64,000 bases of DNA, taken from contig JADWOT020000005.1 in the NCBI GenBank assembly GCA_036345935.2, positions 6,319,960 to 6,383,959 on the forward strand. Reading direction: 5' to 3'. The notes under the pieces were generated by a model. The model was not told where the DNA came from. It did no database searches and was given only the letters and a program-made list of their open reading frames with translations. The stretch is from Taenia hydatigena. Taxonomy: Eukaryota > Platyhelminthes > Cestoda > Cyclophyllidea > Taeniidae. Made by a program: the position numbers and the translations under genes. This document shows positions 49,659-60,698 of the stretch, piece after piece. Positions within the stretch are counted from its first letter, which is position 1. Each line of letters opens with the position of its first letter.

Positions 49659-50076
49659 TGCGTAGGTTGCTTTTTGAGGCTTCCTTAAAGGCAAAAAAAG
49701 GCAAGATAGAAGGTCAGAATATGCATATTTATCAAAAGGAGAGAGATGAGCTGTTGGCGTTGCCCTGATGTCAGCCTAGGCGGTAAGAGCAATACGGCTA
49801 ATCCTATTGTAGAGGGTTCCTCTTCCATCTTCTAGTCACCCATGTTAGTAGAAGTCCGAGCATGTTTTTACATCTTTATTACAGAGGGTGAAAATTATAC
49901 AGGTAGGCAAAATGTGGGATTAAGGCCGGGATAGTGTAACGCTCTCGCGGGTCTCGACACCGCAACCCAACGAGGCTGAAATTTTTTTCCCGCCTCTGGC
50001 CTACAAAGCACATTTATAGCATAAAAGTATTGCACTTATGACTCTGACCGAAAACGACAGTTTAAAAAAAACAATG
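49659..50076 (-). mobile_element. Old TRIM LTR with a 218-bp insertion
   Basis: LTR blocks are recognisable at 49670-49804 (GAGGCTTCC, GAGCTGTTGGCGTTGCCC, GCAATACGGC) and again at 50035-50076 (GACTCTGACCGAAAAC). Between them lies about 218 bp unrelated to the LTR (49810-50027). The sequence tattg is repeated at 49805-49809 and 50028-50032, suggesting that a later element inserted into this LTR. The inserted family is not identified. Confidence 0.55.
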
Positions 50077-50910
50077 TGTTACAGCGCATCCTTTTAGGAC
50101 TCACTAAAAGCCAAAAGGTAAAAGTATATAGGAAAATTTATAATCTACCAAAAAGACGTATTCAAACAGCTAAGGTTGCCTGGAAGCCAACCTACTCAGC
50201 TAGAGCAATATGTGGCAACCCCCGTGACCTGACCGAATCCGATAGTTCAAACGATCAAAGTACTACACTGTCCCTCTACTCTTTCGAGCGTCGTCCCCAA
50301 CACTACCCTTGGTACACCTTCCGCCTCAGACATCACAACATACTCAGTGCTGCAAGAAGCATCCACGAGCTAACCATGCCAGTCGCCGACATTCGCCGCT
50401 TGACACCAACGTCAGTGATCCCTCTCGACAGTGCATTGGACTTCGAGTTTCGTCTGGCCTGAGAACAAAGTGTAGAATAAGTGGTTCTGTCGACCATCAG
50501 TATGTTCGTAGGGGGGCGTTAGCACGCTGATCTCCTTAAGCAAGTATATTAAGGGTAATCTTGGGAAGGAAACTTTCCAGATGGTCCATGGTCAGTGTCG
50601 CTTCAGTAGTTAATGGCTTTCATGTACAAGACGGAGAAGGGGTAGATGCTGGAGGCGGACATCATTCTTAGATTGTACGTAGCACATGCACTTCTTTCGC
50701 ACCGCTGCAATATGCTACAGGCGGTAGAGATTGGGATGGAAACCTTATAAGGTAGGGTCCGTCTTCCGCTGCCATCAATGTAGCGTTCCGAGGTTCCCTC
50801 GAAAACAAATGAAGGCAGAATACTAGGTTAGATTATATGTATTCAACGCACAGCTAAGTCAATATGGCCACCCCTGCGATCCTGACCACAACCGGTAGTT
50901 TTAACAAACA
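50077..50910 (-). mobile_element. TRIM copy, near complete, reverse orientation
   Basis: As printed there is a diverged LTR at 50077-50267 ending AAGTACTACA. The complement of the purine tract (CTGTCCCTCTACTC) follows, then the reversed internal region 50268-50778, which is highly similar to the copy at 39331-39842. The complement of the primer-binding site (CCGTCTTCCGCTGCCA) comes next. The second LTR (50779-50910) is shortened and lacks its last bases. Open frames within it are not conserved between copies and are not genes. Confidence 0.88.
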
Positions 50911-51407
50911 AATTTTTAATTGGCCTATGCCATGCCAGCAGCTTATTTTCTCTGGCAGTTGAATATGTATGAAGTATCTTGTTTGTTAGAACTGCCGGTT
51001 TCTGTCAAGGTCACATAGGTGGCCACATTGCCCTAGCTGCGTGTGTAGTACTTTGTTCGTTAGAACTGCTGGTTTCTGTCAAAGTCACAGAGGTGGCCAT
51101 ATTGCCCTAGCTGCGTGGGCTGGCCTCCGGGTCATGCCAGCAGCTTATTTCCTTCTGTCCGGTGAATATATATATTCTATCCTGCCACTTTGCCTTCGTT
51201 TGCCTTAAGGGAGCCTCGGGACGCTACAGCATGGGCTGGCCTCTAAGTCATGCCAGCAGCCTTTTTCCCTCTGTCCGGTAAATATATATGTACTACTTTA
51301 GTATTCTGCCTTCTTTTGCTTTCGAGGAGGCCTCGGGACGCTACAATATATGTTCTACTTTATTATTATGCCTTCATTTGCGTTTGAGTGAGCCTCGTGA
51401 CGCTACG
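50911..51407 (+). mobile_element. Three LTRs nested inside one another
   Basis: An intact 185-bp LTR (51044-51228, TGTAGTACTTTG...GACGCTACA) interrupts a second LTR (50970-51043 plus 51229-51345). The second LTR interrupts a third, 5'-truncated LTR (50911-50969 plus 51346-51407). Each junction has a near-perfect 5-bp duplication: gcgtg/gcatg for the inner insertion and atgta/atata for the middle one. Removing the inner copy restores a 186-bp LTR, the family's normal length. Confidence 0.9.
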
Positions 51408-51461
51408 GCAAATTTTTAAGATTTTGAAAACAAAAGGGTAAATAAATTTTTGTGGGATGTC

Positions 51462-51530
51462 TGTTGCTGGCATGGCTCAGAGGCCAGCCAACCCGCAAAT
51501 AAAACATGGCCACCTAAGTGGGCGTCTAGA
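51462..51530 (-). mobile_element. LTR fragment
   Basis: The block GTTGCTGGCATGGCTCAGAG followed by GGCCAGCC and CATGGCCACCTAAGTG matches the middle of the TRIM LTR. Its termini are missing. Confidence 0.65.
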
Positions 51531-51986
51531 AAAAAGGTATCCAAGCTCTTTGTTGATGTAATAATGACTTGTGAATGCATCGCGATTTTTTTAGCTTAGC
51601 CTGATTTTTAGGCATGTTAGCATTTAACTGTTAGCACATTCGTCCACGAAACTGACAACTTATAAGCAGAAATCTAGATCTAATTCTGAATGGTAGGGCT
51701 ATAGCATCAAAATCAATCTAGGAGTCTCATAAAGATTTTAAATAGCATTCTATGATCCATTTCATCATATCCCATTGCCAATTAATTGGTCCATTTTCCC
51801 TCAGCATAGAATTGAAAATCCTGCATAAAATATAAAATACAAGCAGATAAATTTACATGCAAACAACAGTCAATGCTAAGCAGCAATCATCGTTGTTATA
51901 TAAATTAAAAATACCACTTATCCGATGAAGAGGCAATTTTGACACTTCCTTTATTGGCTTACAATCGCCTGCGATAGCATTTTGGC
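51531..51986 (+). promoter_or_regulatory. CIP2A upstream region
   Basis: AT-rich sequence between the LTR cluster and the CIP2A start codon, with no motif assigned. Confidence 0.35.
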
Positions 51987-54900
51987 ATGGTGGAAAATCT
52001 GCTTTTGGATGCCTTCGACAAGTATCGGCAGAATGAGTCCTTTAATGACTTTGATTGTTCGGTGAAAGTAAATTGTCTGCATGTTTTTGCCCGGTTAACA
52101 CTTCCAGGAATTACTTGATAAGCTAAGGAAAATTTCTTCGTTGGATCTGGATACATTGGAGCGGTTAAACACTTTTTTCTCATTCGCTTTGTGCTCACCG
52201 AGTGGCCTGCAATTGAGGTCCATCGCGATTAAGATTATTTTAAATTATGGTAAGTTCTTTAATGTCGTCTTTAATTTTTTTCAGCCGATGATATGCTAAG
52301 TCGATATGTCTTACTTGCGAAATTTGCAATACTTAAGCCACTTCTTTACGGGATTTATCACTGGTCTGAGGAACAAAATTCTCTTGAGGTTGCTTTCTTT
52401 TTGGTTTGATTATTTTCGTACGTAGGCGTTGGAAGCGTTTTATAAATGTACTTTCGAAATTAACTATTTGCCTCTGGACTATGAAGAGGACATTTTTGTC
52501 TGTGCCATCAGGCAGGTGCTGTCGATAATAAAGGCTCCATCCAATAAAAAGAAGCTTGAATTCGCTCTGGGCATTCTCGCAAATATATCTCGAAAACATT
52601 CTGTTATTCACCGGGCACTTCAAAATCGGGTACATCGTTTGTCGAAATTTCGTTATAGAGAAGGCTGATTTTGATTTGCTGCGCAAGTTACTGCTTCGCA
52701 TAATGAATGATGAGTCCTCTACGAAAATGGAAACTGTGCTTTCTATGACTGTAATTTTTCACTTGTGGGGAACCAAGGACAAGGTGTGTTTTAAGGCTTT
52801 GAAATATTCCGTCTTATTACAGTTTTTTGATAGTCGGAATTCCCACGCATCACTTCAAGTCCTTTTTAACATCCTTTTAAATGGTGATGCCTCCTTGGAA
52901 AGCCTGTATGCTGGTGATGTTCTCATCGACTTCTGTGCTAATTCTACTTCCTTTCTCTTGGTTAATTCGTAAGTCTCACTCGACACCTTTTCACTGTCTC
53001 AGTCATCCGGAACTGAAACGGATTGTGGGTGAAACTGCCAATCAGCTTGCATCAAGAGACTCAAAACTCATCCACAAAGTATTGATTATATTTCTTTCAC
53101 AAGCTATCTTTAGCTGTTTGGCTTCCTGACGTGCTTATTTCAAAACAATGCGGAACTTTGTACCTACTTGTGGAACCTAATTTTTTATTGTGACAGTTCT
53201 GGCGAAACTGGTGCTGTCTTTGCTGGGATTAGCAATCACCTTATTCAGTCCGTAGATCATCTTCTCTCGGCTTCTACGGCTGCCTTCATTTTCAATCTGG
53301 AATCATCGGTTTGCATACCTGTTCTGTATTTCTGATCTCGACTTTCCTTTAGTTTTCAAAGCTCGCTCCTCATGCTAACTACAATACTACACTGTTTCGA
53401 CTTCTCAATCTCGTCACTCAAGCCCTCTCAGTTCGACTTGAAAATGGGAGCTCCGTCGAGGCAGTCTACAGGCAGCGCGTGATCATGCATTGCGCCTCTT
53501 TGATTGTCCAAAAAACCTCAGAAGTTTGCCACTCATTCGACCCTAGGTCGGTTGACATATCCGCTGCACATGTTGCTCATCTGGGACACATCGCTCGGTC
53601 ATTAGCCCTCCAAAATCTAAAAAACAACACCCTACCGACTATTTTGAACTCTACGAACAGTGGGGACATGCAGACCGCAAAAAACAACGAAATGTAAGTG
53701 AACAATAATTGACCTTTTTGTTTACTACGGAAGGATGGCTGCAATTCTAGCCACTGTGGATGCGTTGGATCTCCTCCTCACTTGCACCGACTTCCTTTCC
53801 ATTGTCTCACACGCCTCTACCTCGGAGAAGTCGCAGGATAACATCGATCCCGATGAGACGCGAATCGAGTGTACACCACAAATGGCGGACTTACGTCTCA
53901 ACGAAGAGGGGGAAGGTGAGGGAATTTGCGGTAAAGGGGACTCTGTTTTGGATCACCTGCAGCGATGTGGCGATGCACTGCAGCGGGCTCTGGAGATGCC
54001 ACAAATTGCGCCCACGCTGGCACTTGTTTTTGCCGTTGGTACTGGTGGCGGTCGATGCGAAGAGGCGTTTTCGTCCCGGACCGTTGTCCTTCGTCTCATG
54101 AGAATCGCCCTCAGCTTGGAGAATTTCTCAGTTCCTTCGTATGTTCCTTAAATGTGGCTCGTCTCCAATCACGCGAATTGTTTAGTTGAAATGAACCATT
54201 AATAAATATGCGATTATCTCGATCTCGTCCGATTATGCACTCATTCACAATGCTAATTCGGTTTTTACGATGGTAACTTCAGTCAAAAATTGAAATTATT
54301 TTGTCGCTAAGATCATAATCTATCCAGTCGCAGATGACAAGATGTTCAGGCGAAGTTTCGCCTCGGTTGTTGACTTGAATGAAGTTTTTGGTATTCTGTT
54401 AACGTGATTGTTTTACCCTTGACTTAAGATTTGGGGTGCCCGCTCATTATTCTACTGCTAATTTCTGCTGCTTGTTTGGAAACATGGTGCCAATATGCAA
54501 TCAGTTGTTGAGTCGAACCATTCCCTCCTCTTTTTTAAAATCATCCTTGAGTTTGCCACTAAGGAACTCGTTTTTGTTCTTTCAAGCAACAATTTTTACT
54601 GTTTGGACTATTGTGATTAGCCAAGTTATGCAAATTATTGGCCACTTTTAACGTGCGTCTTTTTCTTGAGCCTTTCACTTCCAATCCTGAATGCTTGTTA
54701 TAGTCTCTGGTTGAATTTCTAGACCACCGGCAGATGTCATTGTCAGCAATATTTCTTTCGCATTTTACGCTTATCTTTTTTGTTTCCATTAGGTTTCTAT
54801 CCACTCTGAACAGTCTCATACCACCGGGTTGTAAGTCGATTGAGGACTACGTAACGTCACGACTACTGTTAGCCACGAAAGGGAAAGAACCCGAACCCCC

Positions 54901-57040
54901 CGGTCACGTGGCCTTCATTTCCGAGTGGATAGATGCTACGCAATCTCAATTTCATACTAGTCAGCAGACCGAAATTACTTGCTCGTCTGGCAGCTCTCGC
55001 CACCACGATGAAGCCACGCTGGACAAGCTTTGTGCTGCACTGGATAGCACTTCTCTGTCATTTGTGAGTTTCTCTTCCCTCTTGTAGATTCGTTGATCCC
55101 ACCTTTCTTCTTTTTAGGCGAGCATTGCTGGATCGGAAGCCATGACGATTTGTCGGCGAATGATTGAAGTTCTCCAGGTAACTTAAACCAAACACATTGT
55201 TGTTTATTACTTGATTTATTATTTATACTTGCATTTACACCATCTTATAATTTAAAAGTGGTTTCGCAGGGCCACTTTACTTGAATAATATTCCATGCCA
55301 AATTACATCCATGTATTGTTGATACCCTAAATAGTCCTCTTGCAAGAGTGCAGTAGTTCTTAAGGATTATATCGAAAACGTTGTTTGGGTAATCTTTTTT
55401 ACTTTCCCATTTACCTGAGCAGTCGCGAGAGGCGGCGTTGGAGGGGGAGGTGGCCGCGAAACGCGAGGCGCTGCGTGCGTCAGACGCTCTGGCGGAACAC
55501 TTTCGATCGCGCGCTGTCACCGCCGAGACGGAGGTCGTGCGACTATTGCATCTTCAAACTGCCGCTCTCGCCAACGTTGAGTCCCACTGCGCCTCTCTTG
55601 AAGCGCAGCGCGATCGAATCTCCCGGTGCGTTTATCTTCAGCCTTATCTGGGCACATGTCAAATCTTGCCTCAAACTGCTGTTTGGTTAGATTAAATCTA
55701 CATAGCGGTTAGAATAAATTCTACTCATTAATATAAGTAGGCGTTCTAACTTCAGGTTCTTGCCCTTAAGAGCTGGTCACTGGAACTCAAAAATTTTCTC
55801 CGTAATTTAAATCGTGCTAACGCATTTGTTGGCAGAGTCAGGGCTTCGATGCATCATGGCAGATCTTATAATTTAGAAAGGTTGGAAGGAATCGGCTTAA
55901 CGGTTTCTCAGTTTGGTGGATTTGTAGATTCGTCGTTGAACTATTTGTTATTAGAATGAATCACACAATTAGGCCGTGGGTATTCCATTCTCCAAGTTTT
56001 TAAATTGATAAGCTGATTTAAACTCTTAAAATTCACCCAGAAGGGAGGTTTGAGTCTCACCAAATTGATTAAAATGAATGCGGCTAAGGGAATGCAAAGC
56101 TGAGTAGAAGGGGATTGCTAAAGCCGTCATTGGCTATTTTTATTAACTACTGCTTATCTATGGTTATCCAAGTTCCCAATCTGGGTAACATCTGCTTTGG
56201 AGCTCGCTCGTCCGGGGTACCAACTCGGCGAGGCGAAAATAATTAGCATAAGTTTCTCTGCACTTGTGTATTGGTTTCGTTGGGCCCCGTAACGATGGCT
56301 TTTGTGTTTGGTGTGCAGACTCGTTTGTTTGCGTTTCCATGACCCTCCGCCAGGTCTGTCCGTCTTTGCTAAGTGTGCATGTGTGTAATTTGCACTCCTT
56401 TGGCGAAAATGATTGTTTTCTGCAAGCATTCTTGTACAAAACCTCGAGTTTAGTGCGTAAGGTGCAACTTTTAGCCCTATTTTTTGATTACTTCGGCGGT
56501 CTTTATTGTAGGCTTGAGAGCGAGAATGGACGTCTTTCTACTGAGTTGTCTTCCAAGCAAAATGAATGTGAGAGTATGTGCCTTTCCCTTATTAAGTCTC
56601 GCTTCAAATTTCCTACACCTCATGCTTGGGTGTCTTTTTGTCCTTTTGAGGCTTGCGGTCGGCCAAAGAGAGCCTGCAGAACAAGTTGGCGAGCATTCGT
56701 GAGCAGAACAGAACCATGGATGCGACCATCGATAACTTTAGAAGACAGTTGGACGAGGCTAAGCAAATCATTCAGCAAAAGGATACCGAGGTATGCCCTT
56801 TACAACCGCAGCAGGATGTGCACGTCCTGGATTACTTTTATCAATGGCTGAAATAATAGCCTATTTAAGGTTTTACCCCTGAATTGAAAGATTTATTGTT
56901 AACAACTTCTCGGAGGGATATGTGAATACTGCTTTTTGTTTCAGATTCAACAGTACTCGCATATGACCCGCATTATCAACGAGTTGACTGGCAACCGAGT
57001 TCAACCAACGAATGCATCAAGTTCAAAAAATTCCATCTAG
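51987..57040 (+). CDS. CIP2A: CIP2A-like protein (PP2A inhibitor / mitotic DNA-repair adaptor)
   Basis: In vertebrates CIP2A restrains PP2A and, with TOPBP1, tethers broken mitotic chromosomes. Fifteen exons are: 51987-52067, 52108-52249, 52285-52388, 52426-52629, 52661-52968, 53003-53078, 53114-53308, 53353-53693, 53734-54138, 54793-55063, 55118-55177, 55423-55625, 56512-56567, 56651-56790 and 56945-57040. They give 893 residues (human 905). The N-terminal two thirds is helical-repeat-like, with FNILLNGDASLESLYAGD as the clearest match and ALDLLLTCTD in the middle. Exons 12-14 encode the coiled coil (AAKREALRASDALAEHF, IREQNRTMDATIDNF). The last exon, IQQYSHMTRIINELTGNRVQ, mirrors the conserved end of the family. 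All phases agree. The acceptor of exon 5 could shift by three bases, and exon 1 has two in-phase donors. Confidence 0.9.
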
Positions 57041-57703
57041 TCCATCGCCCTACGTCCACGACCACTTTCATCAATGTCTCATCTTTCTCCCATTGTAAAC
57101 TATCAATTCGGACTCAATAGATCCTTTCGGTCAGCCCTTTTGCCGTTAGGCACTTTTACTTTTCCCCGACTCAGCATCCTTCCTGTTGATGTAATTCTCC
57201 GTTCATTTGGGCTTTGTAATGTTGACAGAACGACATCTTTTGTGTACTCAACATTATCTACTAAGAATTTGTGCATAAAAGTTGATTTTGTAATGTATTG
57301 AATGCATTATCCAATTAGTTAAAGAACAAGTTAAAGCGAAAAAAACATTCCGTGCCGGACAGCGGACTCTCCAGCTATAGTTTACTATCTGGGAAAATCT
57401 GGAAGCCTTGTAGATCATACCAGTGAACTTCAAATTAAGCGGAAGATGTGTGTCTTGAATTATTCCAACAGCGAGCAACTCTTACGAGGTTAGGAATCAA
57501 GCACGCTGTGGAGCGTGAGGATAACCCATGCTAATACTACAGGACCATCCATTGTTAACACATTCAGAAGTTTGAGAAATACTGAAAACTGATTATTATT
57601 TACTTATAAGGTAGTATCGGAGACTTGGAATACACCATTAAATGGAAATTTTTAGCGACAAAAAGAAGCGGAGTGCGAGGAGAATGCAGGACGATATTCA
57701 CTA
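57041..57703. other. Convergent spacer CIP2A / beta-tubulin
   Basis: This interval contains both 3' UTRs. No recognisable gene or repeat was found, and no strong AATAAA could be tied to either gene. Confidence 0.5.
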
Positions 57704-59098
<1,395 letters not shown>

Positions 59099-59729
59099 AT
59101 CGTGAGCCCAAATAATCCTATTTGCGGCAACCTCAGAGGACAAGAAATCAATGCAATAAAACAAGGAAGGGTCAAAGACTTGTGCATTTGAAATAAAAAC
59201 AAAATATAACAAATGTGTTTCTGCAAAACACATTTAAATAATTAAATATAAAAGGTGAAGTTAAAGTTATTAGAAGATCAATCTTGTTTGCCATAATTGA
59301 AAAATGAACAGTAAAATGAAAAAAAGTTTTAGCACTTGCTAATGTGTGCAATTTTATTTTAAGGATAGGAGATTGATTGTCTTCTGACATCTTGCCCTGA
59401 GCCAAAAGTGTTTAGTACAGTTAGAAACAAAGGGAAGTAAAAATTAAATTCAATTCAAAAAAAGCCAATTTCTTTTTTCAAACTGAGGTTGAGTTGCCTT
59501 CTTGTTAAGCATCTATCGTTTGCTGTTGCAGTTGTTAAATTAACATTTAAAGTTATTTCCAACCTTACCATCACCTTAAAAATATTTTTTTATTTCGATT
59601 GTGTCATATATATGCATTCATTATGACTTGCTTTTGATCAAGCCATGAGTTTGTTTCTTTTCTTTAAATCGGTCTGGGCAGTACTTTTGTGTTTGGGCTT
59701 GTCTATAGCGTGTTTTGCTTGTCTGGGGC
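59099..59729. promoter_or_regulatory. Divergent promoter interval beta-tubulin / RPS15A
   Basis: About 630 AT-rich bases separate the two divergent start codons. Both genes are probably highly expressed, so a shared or back-to-back promoter is likely. No specific motif was assigned. A pyrimidine-rich stretch precedes RPS15A. Confidence 0.4.
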
Positions 59730-60155
59730 ATGGTGCGCGTGAACGTCTTGGCTGATGCGTTGAAGTCAATCAACAACGCTGAACGGCGAAAGAAAAGGCA
59801 GGTCATGATCCGTCCGTGTTCAAAGGTCATCGTCCGCTTCCTAAAGGTTATGCAGCGCAAGGGTTACATCGGTGAATTCGAGGTTGTGGATGATCATCGC
59901 TCTGGTAAAATCGTCGTGCAACTGAATGGACGCCTTAATAAATGCGGAGTGATCAGTCCACGATTCAAAATGGGTGTAAAAGACACTGAACACTGGACTC
60001 GTAACCTCCTCCCGTCTCGTCAGTTTGGGTAGGTTCTGGTCCTTGGCTTTTATGCTTATAGTTACATCGTCCTTACGACGAGCAGTGGCATGATGGACCA
60101 CGAAGAGGCCAGAAAGAAGCACTTGGGCGGCGTTATCCTCGGATACTTTTTCTGA
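59730..60155 (+). CDS. RPS15A: 40S ribosomal protein S15a (uS8)
   Basis: Exons 59730-60028 and 60062-60155 give exactly 130 residues, the family length. The sequence starts [18 protein letters not shown], continues with [14 protein letters not shown] and [18 protein letters not shown], then [13 protein letters not shown], and ends with a [15 protein letters not shown] tail. The single 33-nt intron splits the Gly codon after LPSRQF (phase 2). A canonical AATAAA lies at 60179-60184, only 24 bases after the stop codon, so the 3' UTR is probably very short. Confidence 0.98.
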
Positions 60156-60178
60156 GTACTGGTAGGGTTTTGTAAAGC

Positions 60179-60184
60179 AATAAA
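60179..60184 (+). terminator. Polyadenylation signal of RPS15A
   Basis: Canonical AATAAA 24 bases downstream of the RPS15A stop codon, on the same strand. Confidence 0.7.
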
Positions 60185-60698
60185 TTCTCCCTGGGGTTAG
60201 CTCGAGCTCCTTACCTGTTTCTTTGGGGGCTGCGATGCAATGTGAACTTGTCGAAGTGTTTGTTCCCGTTCTTAATGCAGCTGCCTTGCGCTTCTATGCT
60301 TTTTTTACTGTCATTTACTGATTCGCTGATTCGAATTTTGCATTAACATCTGGTCTTTGGTCATAAAACTAATCTGAACTTGGTCCTGTGAGGCGTAACC
60401 TTTCGAGCGAAGTCCACCTCAAGTCTTTATGTATTCTTTCTGCCATCGTAGGTTTAGGTGTTGGAAAAAGTCTCCGTGCTTAAACCTTGTGTCGGTCCTC
60501 GAGTGACTAGCGCGGTTTCGCATGGACCAACGTACTAGTCCGATTCGTCACATCCTTTTTAAAGAAACGCTTGAGATTCCCCAATCCATCCCTTGGGTCT
60601 TAAAACATCACAGCGTGATCTCATGTTAATTTGTGAGTGCAACGAAAATCTGGTGGTGGCTCTATGTACACGGAGACTAAGGTGCTCTAGTCAAGTCT
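60185..60698. other. Convergent spacer RPS15A / BRPF-like gene
   Basis: It contains the presumed 3' UTR of the BRPF-like gene on the minus strand. No other feature was recognised. Confidence 0.45.

Noticed and set aside
50076..50530. Frames of 73 and 128 codons
   Set aside because: They lie inside a TRIM copy. The equivalent frames are broken in the copy at 39147-40030.
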